NCBI GenBank assembly: GCA_020444265.1
Contig: JAHLLH010000004.1
Location: 248,001 to 312,000 of the forward strand
DNA: 64,000 bases
Reading direction: 5' to 3'
From: a bacterium
GTDB lineage: Bacteria > Electryoneota > Electryoneia > Electryoneales > Electryoneaceae
Below the pieces are notes generated by a model. That model was not told the origin of the DNA, did no database searches, and saw only the letters and a list, made by a program, of their open reading frames with translations. The position numbers and the translations under genes were made by a program. Below, in pieces: positions 52,504-61,413 of this stretch; the first letter of the stretch is position 1; every line of letters begins with the position of its first letter.

Positions 52504-53850
52504 ATGGCAGGGCAAAAAGGGAACTTGGGTATTCAGCGTGAACGGTCACCGGTGCAGGCGATGGTTAGACCGATCCGTGACTTCCTCCAGCTCGAAGCTG
52601 CAGGAGGCCTGCTGCTCTTGGCAGCGACTGCTGTCGCCTTGATCTGGGCCAACTCACCCGGCGGCGATCTCTACCTGAAGCTCTTCAAGAAGACTTACAT
52701 CTCCATCGGGATCGGTGATGCCAAAATCGCCATGTCGTTCCTGCACTGGATCAATGATGCACTGATGGCGGTCTTTTTCCTGCTGGTTGGCCTCGAGATC
52801 AAACGTGAACTGCTGACCGGCGAACTATCCTCGGCACGAAAAGCAGCGCTGCCCGTCGCGGCTGCGCTTGGCGGGATGGTTTTACCTGCTGTCTTCTACA
52901 TTCTTCTTAATCCCTCCGGCGATGCCCAGGCGGGCTGGGGCATCCCGATGGCGACCGATATCGCCTTCGCGCTGGGGATCCTGACCCTGGTTGGACGTGG
53001 GGTGCCGATCGCCCTGAAGGTTTTCCTCGTCGCTTTCGCAATTGTCGATGACCTCGGTGCGGTGCTGGTGATCGCTCTCTTCTACACCGAACAGCTCAGC
53101 TTTGTCGCCCTCGGCATCGGGCTCGGAGTGCTGGCATTCCTCTTCCTGCTGAACAAAATGGGTGTCCGTTCGCTCGTGCCATACCTGTTGGTGGGGGTTG
53201 TAGCCTGGGTAGCCTTCCTCGAGAGCGGTGTGCACGCGACCATCGCCGGTGTTCTGTTGGCCTTCACCATTCCGCACCGTCCGACGTTCAAAGTCGGCGA
53301 AATCGGTCAAGCGGGCTTGAACCTGGTGAAACAGCATTCCGAATCGCTCGAAGCGGGGGATGAGGGGGGACGTCACGGTGTTCTCACCCACCTGCACCAG
53401 CTCGCACGCGGCGGCCAGTCAACCCTGGTCTATCTCGAGAACACGCTGCATCCCTTTGTCATGTACGTCATCATGCCCATCTTCGCGCTTGGCAATGCTG
53501 GGGTCCGGTTTGAGGGCATGGGTGCCTCCGCTCTCGCCGATCCGATTGCCCTGGGGATTGTTCTCGGTTTGGTGGTTGGCAAGCAGGTCGGTATCGTTGG
53601 CTTCTCCTGGATCGCGGTGAAAGCGGGCTGGGCGGACCTGCCGAAGGGAGTCGGTTGGTCAATGCTCTATGGTGCTGCCACATTGGGCGGGGTTGGCTTT
53701 ACGATGAGCCTCTTCCTTGCGGGGCTCGCCTTCGAGGGCTCCGAGTCTTGGCTCGACATCTCGAAAATGGGTATCTTGCTGGCGTCAGCCATCAGCGGCC
53801 TGTGGGGCTGGGCATGGTTGAGGCGCGGACAGCGATCCGTGACCGAGTAG
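52504..53850 (+). CDS. nhaA: Na+/H+ antiporter NhaA
   Basis: A 448-residue antiporter. The family blocks are clear: FLQLEAAGGLLLLAATAVAL, HWINDALMAVFFLLVGLEIKRE, GWGIPMATDIAFALGIL with the ion-binding region, AIVDDLGAVLVIALFYT containing the paired aspartates, and GVGFTMSLFLAGLAF. It exports sodium in exchange for two protons at alkaline pH. It starts at ATG 52504, with GGGAGA nearby; more than a hundred upstream in-frame codons overlap the divergent gene and are rejected. An inverted repeat upstream may control it. Confidence 0.95.
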   Translation: MAGQKGNLGIQRERSPVQAMVRPIRDFLQLEAAGGLLLLAATAVALIWANSPGGDLYLKLFKKTYISIGIGDAKIAMSFLHWINDALMAVFFLLVGLEIKRELLTGELSSARKAALPVAAALGGMVLPAVFYILLNPSGDAQAGWGIPMATDIAFALGILTLVGRGVPIALKVFLVAFAIVDDLGAVLVIALFYTEQLSFVALGIGLGVLAFLFLLNKMGVRSLVPYLLVGVVAWVAFLESGVHATIAGVLLAFTIPHRPTFKVGEIGQAGLNLVKQHSESLEAGDEGGRHGVLTHLHQLARGGQSTLVYLENTLHPFVMYVIMPIFALGNAGVRFEGMGASALADPIALGIVLGLVVGKQVGIVGFSWIAVKAGWADLPKGVGWSMLYGAATLGGVGFTMSLFLAGLAFEGSESWLDISKMGILLASAISGLWGWAWLRRGQRSVTE

Positions 53851-53952
53851 CAGGGGACAGCATCAGGGCCCGAGGGGGCAACCGGAGCCTGCCCTATCGA
53901 CCCTGGCCACCGTTGTCGCAGGTAGCCCAACCCGGCACGATGGCAACTGTGA

Positions 53953-53987
53953 ACGCCCGGCGAAATCTTTCGTCGGGCGTTTTTGTT
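53953..53987 (+). terminator. Terminator of nhaA
   Basis: AACGCCCG-GCGAAA pairs with TTCG-TCGGGCGTT around a short loop and runs into TTTTTGTTTG. Confidence 0.8.
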
Positions 53988-54051
53988 TGTGCGGGAACAA
54001 CACGACTATATTCACTCTACCCGCTTCCAGTCGCGAATAGGGATACACAGT

Positions 54052-56268
54052 ATGGATATAAATAGGTCGAATAGAACTTATCGTACGAAATGTATCTTAT
54101 GGGCCATACCTCTTGCATTGTTGATGACCTCGATTGGTTCTGCACAAGTTGAACTGGTTGACAAGATTTCCCTTGTGGGTGGATTTCGGGAAGCTGAATC
54201 GTTTGAGGGGAATTGGTATATTCTTGATACCCCAGACCTGCTAAAATCCTCCAGGAACGGGGTGTTGGATTCGACCACACTCGACCTACCCTTTGGGTCC
54301 ATACAACTTCTGGTTCAAGACAATCTGGCAATCATCCGCTTCTGGGAGCACGATGTTCATTTCTATGACCTGTCAGATTCCTGGCCGCCACCTCTACTGA
54401 GTCAACTCCACTTCGTAGATGAGGTTCGCTACATCTCGACCTACGATACCCTGCTTGCAGTCACTCTCGAAAATGATGGGTATCAATTCTACAGTCTTAC
54501 TGATCCGCATGACATCGCCCTTACTGGTTCCATATCCTGGCTTGAACCAGATGAAGAGGAAACGTTTGCGTACCGATCATTGGAGTGGAATGGCGAGTAT
54601 ATGGTTGCGGGGAGAACGTCCAGATACTTCAACCACTCGGAGGGTTGGATGGATCTGCAAGATCAAATTATCTGTTACCAGATAGGAGAGAACGGATCAC
54701 TGACCTTTGTGGATAGCCTTCACACCGCCAACGATAAGCTGGATTTGGTTGATGATCGACTGCTGGTCTGGAATCAATCAATCTACCAGATTGAATCAGA
54801 GGGAGGCTTCACTGAGTTGTTGATGATTCCCAGTCACACCGGCCAAATGGCTGTATTCGATTCGTCGCTTTACGTATCGGCGACAGACTCAACCAGGGTT
54901 GCTCGGTTTTTGCGCCAGTATCGTTTCCAATCCGGCGAACCCATTGTCCTGCAAAACGAGATTGATCTTGATCCCGGATTGTACCTCTCGCTGGCAATCG
55001 ATGATAGCTCAATATTTTGTGGTGGCTCGCAATCAGCAACAATTTTTTCACGTGATCAGACCTCAGGCGTGGTCGGGGATTCCATTGGAGCACTTCAGGG
55101 CGGTCAACGTTCTGTGAATGTTTCACTGTCTGGAAATCGCTTCATCTACATGTCGGATGATGCCAGCCTCACAACAGGGTTATTTGATGAAACGGGCATC
55201 GGCGAATTAGTTCGTCTCCAGAATGACTCTCTTCGTGGATTCGTCGAGCTTAGGGAGTCCCTGCTGATTACCGATCTATCAGGCCCGGGCCTGGGATGGT
55301 GGAATGTCACAGAAAATGCCGTGCAGCTTGTGCGAAGGTTTGGCACCACTGCACTCGATGTAATTATTGCGGACCAAGTAGTTTGGACACTGAATTACCA
55401 GCATGTTATTCAAGCCTACTCAAGAACGAATGGTTCACTCCTCGCCAGTCTTGAGGCGCAAAATGTCACCTTACAGTATATCGATCTGATTGATATGACT
55501 CTTTTCTGTATGTATACTGGGTTTAACGGCAATGGATTTCTTCGATGGAATGTCGCGAATCCAGCTGAACCTGTTGAACTTCCGGGATTGTCCTTTTCCG
55601 GTCCAACTGGTGAGTTTAATGTATTGCAGGGAGGCGAGCATTTCGTCCTCCGAACCGAGCAAGCTGTCAGTCTGAATCAGATTGGTACCGATGGTTCAAC
55701 CTGGGAAATATGGGCGCTTGCATTCCAGGGTTCATATGTCAGAGACATGGAGAAAATAGAGGATCGCTTGCTGGCATTTATCGTTAATGGAGGATCTGAA
55801 ACCCCTGGCGGTCGCCTCTATGTGTATGATATTCAAGCTCAGGGTAACCCAACCCAGGTAACCAACTTTCCGTTGGCCAGCCCTGTTTCCTCTATCTCGA
55901 GTTCCGGACAGTATCTGATGACGGCTGAAGGGAGACGGCTCAGGTTGTTCGATTTAGCAGGCGCTCTTGATACTCCTGAAACAGAAAATAATTTACCCCG
56001 AGGGTTTACTGTTTTTACACCCTGGCCCAACCCCTTCAACGCTAGCGTCACCATCCCCTTTTTCCTGCCGCAATCCGGGGATGTGGGGGTGAAGGTGTAC
56101 AATCTTCTGGGGCAGGAGGTGTGGGGACGGCAGATGGGGGCGATGCCCTCGGGCTGGCACCGGACGGTGTGGGATGCGGATGGGAGTGGGGCTTCGTCGG
56201 GCGTGTACATCCTGCGTCTCGAAGCGGAAGGGAAGCAGGAAATGCGACGAGTGACACTGGTGCACTAA
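54052..56268 (+). CDS. Secreted protein with sorting domain, second copy
   Basis: A 738-residue exported protein. Start ATG 54052 (AGGGA eight bases upstream) gives a signal peptide (CILWAIPLALLMTSIGSAQ). The body has repeated beta strands with LVDKISLVGGF and similar segments, reminiscent of LVIVD or beta-propeller repeat proteins, but no enzyme motif. The tail holds PWPNPFNASVTIPFFLP, VYNLLGQEVW and SGVYILRLEAEGK, the type IX-like sorting domain. Base composition changes abruptly at about 56030: 26 of 60 bases are G or C in 55441-55500, against 41 of 60 in 56101-56160. The sorting domain thus looks separately acquired. A palindromic element starts 13 bases after the stop. Confidence 0.8.
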   Translation: MDINRSNRTYRTKCILWAIPLALLMTSIGSAQVELVDKISLVGGFREAESFEGNWYILDTPDLLKSSRNGVLDSTTLDLPFGSIQLLVQDNLAIIRFWEHDVHFYDLSDSWPPPLLSQLHFVDEVRYISTYDTLLAVTLENDGYQFYSLTDPHDIALTGSISWLEPDEEETFAYRSLEWNGEYMVAGRTSRYFNHSEGWMDLQDQIICYQIGENGSLTFVDSLHTANDKLDLVDDRLLVWNQSIYQIESEGGFTELLMIPSHTGQMAVFDSSLYVSATDSTRVARFLRQYRFQSGEPIVLQNEIDLDPGLYLSLAIDDSSIFCGGSQSATIFSRDQTSGVVGDSIGALQGGQRSVNVSLSGNRFIYMSDDASLTTGLFDETGIGELVRLQNDSLRGFVELRESLLITDLSGPGLGWWNVTENAVQLVRRFGTTALDVIIADQVVWTLNYQHVIQAYSRTNGSLLASLEAQNVTLQYIDLIDMTLFCMYTGFNGNGFLRWNVANPAEPVELPGLSFSGPTGEFNVLQGGEHFVLRTEQAVSLNQIGTDGSTWEIWALAFQGSYVRDMEKIEDRLLAFIVNGGSETPGGRLYVYDIQAQGNPTQVTNFPLASPVSSISSSGQYLMTAEGRRLRLFDLAGALDTPETENNLPRGFTVFTPWPNPFNASVTIPFFLPQSGDVGVKVYNLLGQEVWGRQMGAMPSGWHRTVWDADGSGASSGVYILRLEAEGKQEMRRVTLVH

Positions 56269-56280
56269 CGGAACAATCAC

Positions 56281-56457
56281 TGTCATGCCCAGGCCCCATG
56301 CTGGCCGCAGCCAGCACAGCCAATTGTGTTGGGGCCGTCGGGCATCCCCCGTGGTCGAAGACGATCCCAGGTGCCTCATGTCCAGGGGATCCCCGACGCT
56401 CGCAGGTTCCCTTCGGTCACGATCCGGTTGGCACCGGATTGCGAGCTGGGGATGACA
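56281..56457. repeat. 177-bp cloverleaf element with terminal inverted repeats
   Basis: The ends TGTCATGCCCAG (56281-56292) and CTGGGGATGACA (56446-56457) are inverted copies with one mismatch. Between them are three arms in series: GCCCCA/TGGGGC (56293-56298 with 56330-56335) enclosing GCTGGC/GCCAGC; a 14-base arm 56336-56349 with 56385-56398, one mismatch; and GCTCGCA/TGCGAGC (56398-56404 with 56440-56446) enclosing ATCCGGT/ACCGGAT. No coding potential. It has the form of a non-autonomous MITE-like or REP-like element. Confidence 0.75.
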
Positions 56458-56485
56458 GGACTGTCTCGAATAACACCAAACGGGA

Positions 56486-56510
56486 CGAGCCGTGCGCGAT
56501 GCACGGCTCG
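56486..56510 (-). terminator. Hairpin after the MBL-fold gene
   Basis: A perfect 10-bp stem, CGAGCCGTGC (56486-56495) with GCACGGCTCG (56501-56510), five-base loop, 28 bases past the minus-strand stop. The T tract is poor (TCCCGTTTGG on the minus strand), so termination is plausible but not textbook. Confidence 0.55.
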
Positions 56511-56538
56511 TTCCGTTCCCTGAGGCTGTTCCCTCGTA

Positions 56539-57492
56539 CTACAGTTGTAAATCGATCCCTTCGATCGCGACGAAGATGTCGAGTTCGGCATCGGGGTAGT
56601 TGAGCTGTAGATAGCGACGTGCTTTCAGCAGCAGCTCACGGATGAAGGAATCGGGATAGTTTGGTTCGTGGTGGAAAAGGGCAAGCCGTTTCACATTGGC
56701 CCGTACAGCAATATCGACCCCGATCACCGCCGTCGAGTGGCCCCAATCTTCCTTGACCAGGCTTTCCTCGAGCGTGTACTGGCTGTCAAAGACAAAGAGG
56801 TCTGTTTCGCGGACAAATTCGATCATCTCACGGATCGCTTCGTCGTCGTCCCGTTTGTACTCGCTGTCGCTGGCAAAGACCATCGACTTGCCGCCATGCT
56901 CGACACGATACCCGAAGGATTTGCCAGGGTGCTGCAACTCTTTCGGGATGAAGGAGCCGCCACCTGGCAGGGGATAACGTTGCCCCGGCTCAACCTTGTT
57001 GAAGCGGATATCAGCGGGGAAAACATCGAGTCCGATAGGGAAGTAGTCGGGCATTTGCTGGCCACGGTACCGTCCCTCGAGATTTTCATGGCCGCCATGG
57101 ATGGTGATCTTGTTGCGCTGGAAGAGGGGACCGAAGAAGGGGAAGCCCTGGATATGATCCCAATGGGTATGGCTCATCGCAATATTGAGCTCTGCTTCGC
57201 CTTTGCTGGCGGGGCCATCCATCAGGTGACGTCCCAAATTGCGAATGCCACTGCCCGCGTCGAAGATGATGGAACCACCATCCCAATCAGCGCTGATGCA
57301 GGTTGTGTTGCCACCGACCGTGCCACGTACCAGCATACTGTGGTGTTCACGGAGGTAGCCGGAGACCTGTTCCGGGTCACGGATCCCTGCACGGACCACA
57401 TCCTCGGCCATCGCAATCACTTTGGATTCCACATCGGCCGGGCTGATCGGTGTCGGGATACTACCGCGCACTCCCCAGAACTGCACTCGCAT
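56539..57492 (-). CDS. MBL-fold metallo-hydrolase
   Basis: A 317-residue metallo-beta-lactamase-fold hydrolase. MRVQFWGVRGSIPTP is a hallmark start of one subgroup; the zinc motif HTHWDH is at 108-113, FASDSEY carries the bridging aspartate, and FHHEPNYPD gives a further histidine. The GGNTTCISADWDGGSIIFDAGSG block precedes the metal motif. Relatives act on cyclic nucleotides, phosphodiesters or RNA ends; the substrate here is not predictable. It stands alone and is convergent with the sorting-domain gene. Confidence 0.88.
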   Translation of the reverse strand: MRVQFWGVRGSIPTPISPADVESKVIAMAEDVVRAGIRDPEQVSGYLREHHSMLVRGTVGGNTTCISADWDGGSIIFDAGSGIRNLGRHLMDGPASKGEAELNIAMSHTHWDHIQGFPFFGPLFQRNKITIHGGHENLEGRYRGQQMPDYFPIGLDVFPADIRFNKVEPGQRYPLPGGGSFIPKELQHPGKSFGYRVEHGGKSMVFASDSEYKRDDDEAIREMIEFVRETDLFVFDSQYTLEESLVKEDWGHSTAVIGVDIAVRANVKRLALFHHEPNYPDSFIRELLLKARRYLQLNYPDAELDIFVAIEGIDLQL

Positions 57493-57708
57493 TCGGATCT
57501 CCCTGTTCGTAAGGCTGAACCTACGATGACGTTTTCGGAAACGGTGTGAGTTTCGTCACGCCTGCCTGCGATCCAAAACAAAAAAGGAGGAATGGGGAGG
57601 CAGGGGTTCGCCCGAGGGCGACGTATTGTACTGCCTGAGCCATAGTAAATCCAAGAGTAGTAGGCGTTCCAAACACCAAAAGTACGTAATTCTGTCTCCG
57701 CGAGAGAA

Positions 57709-57741
57709 ACCCCCCTCGCCGCACAGGGCGACGAGGGGGGT
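57709..57741 (-). terminator. Terminator of the POT transporter gene
   Basis: ACCCCCCTCG (57709-57718) pairs with CGAGGGGGGT (57732-57741); on the minus strand the stem ends in GGGGGGTTTCTC. It lies 24 bases past the stop. Confidence 0.75.
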
Positions 57742-57765
57742 GGCAATGTTCAGCCTTTTTATCGT

Positions 57766-59514
57766 CTAGGCACCTTCTGCGGCACGCTGGGCCGCATGGT
57801 TTTTCTCGAGTGTCGGTACGACAAACTTGTTGAAGGCCAACAACGCGAGAGCCGTTGCGACGCCGATAGCACCGAAGAGCATCCACATCAAGCCCGGCTT
57901 GAGTTGCTCTTTTGCAAGCACTTCATAACCCCAACCCGAGAGGATACCACCGAAGAGGTTGCCGAGGGCGATGGAAACGAAGTAGTAGCCCATGAAGAGG
58001 GCTGTCTTGTTCTTCGGGGCGATCTTCGCGACATATTCCTGGCTCTTCGGCGAAGCAATCATCTCACCAAAAGCAAAGACCAGAATGGCGAAGAAGGTCA
58101 AGGCGCCGGTCACAGCGATGCTGTTCAACGCGATACCTGTACCCGCGACAATCGTACCCACGACAAGTACCGGGAAGGGCTTCCAGCGCTGGATCACATA
58201 GCTGACCAGGATCTGGAAGATGACAATCGACCCGGCATCAATGTTGACGATGTATTCCGGGTTGACCTGACGGTACTTCAGGGCCCATTCCTCCGCGATT
58301 GCTGTGACGGAATTCGTGTCAATCGTTCCGCCCATCGCCGCGAGCTGGGTAAAGGTCGCGCTGATCTCCTCAACCGGGACACGCACTTTGTAGTGCACCA
58401 ACTCGAAGAAGATCTGCTGCGCCTGTGCCGCGTTCACCGCACCATGCTCATGCGCGAGACGCACAATTTCGGTCGAAAGCTGATCGATGTTGACGCTTGC
58501 GAGGAAGTTGACAAAACCGGGGCCAAAGATGCCGGCGGCACGGACCATGTCAGAGGTGTCGACGAAGTCACGGATGTATTCCGGCAGGGTAATGAAGATC
58601 TGGTTGAAGCTGGCCCAGAACCCGGACAGAATCAGCAGGTAGAGAACGAATGGCCAGTTGCCGACTCTTGCTTTCCGTGCGTACCACGGTGCATCGTCCG
58701 AACCCTTCGCACCCAGGTTCCAGAGCAGGTTCAGCACGACCCAGCCAGCAGAAATGCCGAGGCTTAAGCCCCAGCCCATCCAGCCACCACCGGAAACCAT
58801 CATCAGGAAAATGATTGGCACCACGGTCAACGCGAAACGACCGTTACCAAGCACCTCTTGCGCGTCCAGCAGCACTCGTTTCAGGCTGCGCTTCTCCTCC
58901 GATCCGGACTCTGTTGTCGGCTCTTTGTAGAAGAAGAGAGTCGGGATGAAGTTGATCGCAATCGTGATCGACAACAGAATGAAGACGTACTTCCAGTCCA
59001 GCACACGCAGCATACCGGCGAAGATCGGACCGACAAAACCGCCGACGTTGACAATGGTGTAGAAAACACCGAAGCCCATACCGCGATTGGTGTCATCGGT
59101 CGTCTTACCAACCGTACCTACCACAACTGGTTTAAAGGTTGCCGCACCAACCGCCACCAAAAGGAAGGCTCCGAAGAAGCCCCAGAAACTGGTGAACTGG
59201 CCCAGCAGGAAGTAGGCCGGGGTGAGGATCGCGAAGGCAACAAGGAAGGTATTCTTGTAGCCATAGCGATCTGCCAGGGCGCCGGTAATCACGGGAAGCA
59301 GGTAGAGCAGGAAGGGAATAATTCCCTGCAGGATACCGCGCTGAATACTGTCAAATCCCAACCCGCCCTGTGCAATCGGGCTGGTCATGTAGAGAGATGA
59401 GAGCGCAAAGAAGCCGTACCAGGCCATACGCTCGAAAATTTCCATCACGTTCGCGACGTAGAACGTCCGTGGGAACGGAGTCATCTTCTGCTTGGTGCCG
59501 CTCGCCTCCGCCAT
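57766..59514 (-). CDS. POT/PTR-family proton-dependent peptide transporter (MFS)
   Basis: A 582-residue major-facilitator protein. The start ATG 59514 has GAGGAAG four bases upstream. The first helix region FYVANVMEIFERMAWYGFFAL carries the E-R-x-x-x-Y-G motif of POT carriers, and ALADRYGYKNTFLVAF is the cytoplasmic loop between helices 2 and 3. Later helices include GGWMGWGLSLGISAGW and FAFGEMIASPKSQEY, which matches the second POT signature. A large soluble-looking insert (about 350-420) is longer than in most members. It probably imports di- and tripeptides with protons, which would fit with the exported PepF peptidase elsewhere in the window. Confidence 0.88.
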   Translation of the reverse strand: MAEASGTKQKMTPFPRTFYVANVMEIFERMAWYGFFALSSLYMTSPIAQGGLGFDSIQRGILQGIIPFLLYLLPVITGALADRYGYKNTFLVAFAILTPAYFLLGQFTSFWGFFGAFLLVAVGAATFKPVVVGTVGKTTDDTNRGMGFGVFYTIVNVGGFVGPIFAGMLRVLDWKYVFILLSITIAINFIPTLFFYKEPTTESGSEEKRSLKRVLLDAQEVLGNGRFALTVVPIIFLMMVSGGGWMGWGLSLGISAGWVVLNLLWNLGAKGSDDAPWYARKARVGNWPFVLYLLILSGFWASFNQIFITLPEYIRDFVDTSDMVRAAGIFGPGFVNFLASVNIDQLSTEIVRLAHEHGAVNAAQAQQIFFELVHYKVRVPVEEISATFTQLAAMGGTIDTNSVTAIAEEWALKYRQVNPEYIVNIDAGSIVIFQILVSYVIQRWKPFPVLVVGTIVAGTGIALNSIAVTGALTFFAILVFAFGEMIASPKSQEYVAKIAPKNKTALFMGYYFVSIALGNLFGGILSGWGYEVLAKEQLKPGLMWMLFGAIGVATALALLAFNKFVVPTLEKNHAAQRAAEGA

Positions 59515-59725
59515 CGCTTCCTCGTGGTTGATGAATGTGAACTCGATGATACCGACTGGGACAAATCTTCCCAATAAGGTTGTGGAAGATACAACAGAGC
59601 TCTTCCTCGTTCCAACCCGGCGCCCTCGAGAATCTACAGGTTTTTTGGCGGCTCACAGAATCGGTCTCAAGCGCCAATTCGTGATTCTCGTTCCTTATAT
59701 TCCACGGTTCACAAAGAGGGAGAGA

Positions 59726-60544
59726 ATGCGTTTTCTGAAAACCAAAGGTTCATTCATCGTCATCCTCGCGGTGCTTGCCATTGCCTGGGGGGTGGGAACA
59801 ACCGTTCTGACGGAACGTTTTGGGTTGCAGGGGCTTGTTATCGGGATGAGTGTGGCGTTGTTCATGCTTCTCTTCCTGGTGCTGGAAACCCATGAGCGGT
59901 TGCGGAATGTTCGCCTCGAGCAGCGTAATCATGATCGTCAACTCCAGTCGGTGTTAAACCTGCATGCAATGCTCAAGCTGGAATCTCCCCTGCCAACCAT
60001 GCGACTCGCAGCCCTCTCACCGGACACGGCAGTCGAGTATCTCACCCTGATTCGTGACCGGAAACCAGAGACGATCGTCGAACTTGGCAGTGGGGTTTCG
60101 ACCCTGATTGCCTCCATGCTGCTACAGGAGCAGGGGGGTGGACGAGTCATCGCGCTGGATCATGATGCCGACTGGCTTGAGCTGACCCGACAAATGCTGG
60201 TCCGGCACAAGGCGGACAGCGCTGCCGAGCTGCGTTATGCCCCCCTCATTCCTGTTGAAGGTGCTCTTCGACCCTGGTACGATCCGAAACAGCTCGAGGA
60301 CATTGAAAAAATTGACCTCTTGCTTGTGGACGGACCGCCGGACTATGGCGATGTGGGAGCACGTCAGCCCGGCCTCAGCCTCCTCCTGCCAAAGCTGGCT
60401 GATAATGCAGTCATTGTTGTGGATGACTGCTGTCGTCCCAAGTGGTACAAATGGGTCAAACAGTGGGCGGCACAGAACAAGTTTGATATCGTGGAACCGT
60501 TCGCTAACGAGAAAAATTCCCTTCTCCTTTACCGGAAGGGGTGA
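59726..60544 (+). CDS. Membrane-anchored class I methyltransferase
   Basis: A 272-residue protein with two N-terminal hydrophobic segments (FIVILAVLAIAWGVGTTVL and GLVIGMSVALFMLLFLVLE), a short coiled coil and a Methyltransf_24-like domain: IVELGSGVSTLIASMLL for SAM, VIALDHDADW, KIDLLLVDGPPDYG and NAVIVVDDCCRPKW. ATG 59726 is preceded by GAGGGAGA. Similar proteins are found in glycan and O-methyltransferase contexts; the substrate is unknown. It is divergent from the POT gene and 99 bases before the glutaredoxin gene. Confidence 0.85.
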   Translation: MRFLKTKGSFIVILAVLAIAWGVGTTVLTERFGLQGLVIGMSVALFMLLFLVLETHERLRNVRLEQRNHDRQLQSVLNLHAMLKLESPLPTMRLAALSPDTAVEYLTLIRDRKPETIVELGSGVSTLIASMLLQEQGGGRVIALDHDADWLELTRQMLVRHKADSAAELRYAPLIPVEGALRPWYDPKQLEDIEKIDLLLVDGPPDYGDVGARQPGLSLLLPKLADNAVIVVDDCCRPKWYKWVKQWAAQNKFDIVEPFANEKNSLLLYRKG

Positions 60545-60643
60545 TCTCCACCTTCCTCGACTCTGGCGAGCAACACGCCGCACTTTGCTGCATCCAACGG
60601 ATGTGATCGCGCCTTGAAGGGGAATGGCGCATCGGATCGAAGC

Positions 60644-60910
60644 ATGGAGTGGAAGGTGTCCCAGATCGAGATTAAGCAGAAAAAAGTTGTCCTTTTCACC
60701 ACGCCGACATGCAGCTGGTGCCGCAGGACGAAGCAATATTTTCGCGAGCAGAAGGTCCGTTTCAAGGAAGTGGATGTCTCACGCGACCGGGCAGCCGCGA
60801 ATGATATCCGCCGGATGACCGGCCAGATGGGCGTCCCGGTGATTTTAATCGGCAACAAGCCGATTGTCGGTTTCGATAAGCCGCAGATAGATCGTCTCCT
60901 GGGCTTGTGA
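60644..60910 (+). CDS. Glutaredoxin-family protein
   Basis: An 88-residue thioredoxin-fold protein with the redox motif CSWC (Cys23, Cys26), the cis-proline loop GVPVILIG and the GFDKPQIDRLL end, closest to the NrdH/UXX-star glutaredoxins. It should reduce disulfides in the cytoplasm. ATG 60644 is chosen, although a TTG at 60614 is in frame and no strong ribosome site is seen for either. Confidence 0.88.
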   Translation: MEWKVSQIEIKQKKVVLFTTPTCSWCRRTKQYFREQKVRFKEVDVSRDRAAANDIRRMTGQMGVPVILIGNKPIVGFDKPQIDRLLGL

Positions 60911-60975
60911 AGTTGGTAGAGTCAGACAAAATCCGTTTGTTTGTGTTAAAAACGATAGATGAGGAGTGAGAGACA

Positions 60976-61245
60976 ATGAAGCTCGAACCGCTCGGCGATC
61001 GTGTCGTCGTCAAAGTCAGCGAACCGGAAGAGAAGATGGTTGGTGGTATCATCATCCCGGATACCGTCAAGGAAAAGCCGGTTATGGGTGAAGTGGTGGC
61101 CATTGGTACCGATGATGAAGTCAAGGAGAACCTCAAGGAAGGTGACAATGTCATCTACGCCAAGTATGGCGGCACCGAGGTGACCATCGATGGTCAGGAC
61201 TTGATCATCCTCTCCTATGGCGATGTGCTGGCGAAGCTCGGCTAA
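60976..61245 (+). CDS. groS: Co-chaperonin GroES
   Basis: An 89-residue co-chaperonin: LEPLGDRVVVKVSEPEEKMVGGIIIPDTV, then the mobile-loop region, GEVVAIGTDDEVKENLKEGDNVIYAKYGG and YGDVLAKLG. It caps the GroEL ring. GAGGAG lies upstream of the ATG. The gene is followed by a terminator and an outer-membrane protein, not by groEL, which is unusual. No CIRCE element is visible in the 65-base gap upstream. Confidence 0.95.
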   Translation: MKLEPLGDRVVVKVSEPEEKMVGGIIIPDTVKEKPVMGEVVAIGTDDEVKENLKEGDNVIYAKYGGTEVTIDGQDLIILSYGDVLAKLG

Positions 61246-61267
61246 GCCGGTCTCCCTGAAAAGTTTG

Positions 61268-61299
61268 AACACCCGGCGGGAAACTGCCGGGTGTTTTTT
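61268..61299 (+). terminator. Terminator of groS
   Basis: AACACCCGGC (61268-61277) pairs with GCCGGGTGTT (61286-61295), eight-base loop, T-run to 61299. It confirms groS is not co-transcribed with a downstream groEL. Confidence 0.9.
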
Positions 61300-61413
61300 G
61301 TTGCAACCTTTTGAGGAAAGGTAAATTAGGTATACCAAAGTGCTTGGGTCTGCGAAGATGTCTTCCTATACTATCAAAATTGTGCTGTCTACCCTATACG
61401 ATGAGCCGTTCCT

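Noticed and set aside
60911-60975. CIRCE or heat-shock operator before groS
   Set aside because: The TTAGCACTC-N9-GAGTGCTAA pattern is absent; only an AT-rich patch is present.
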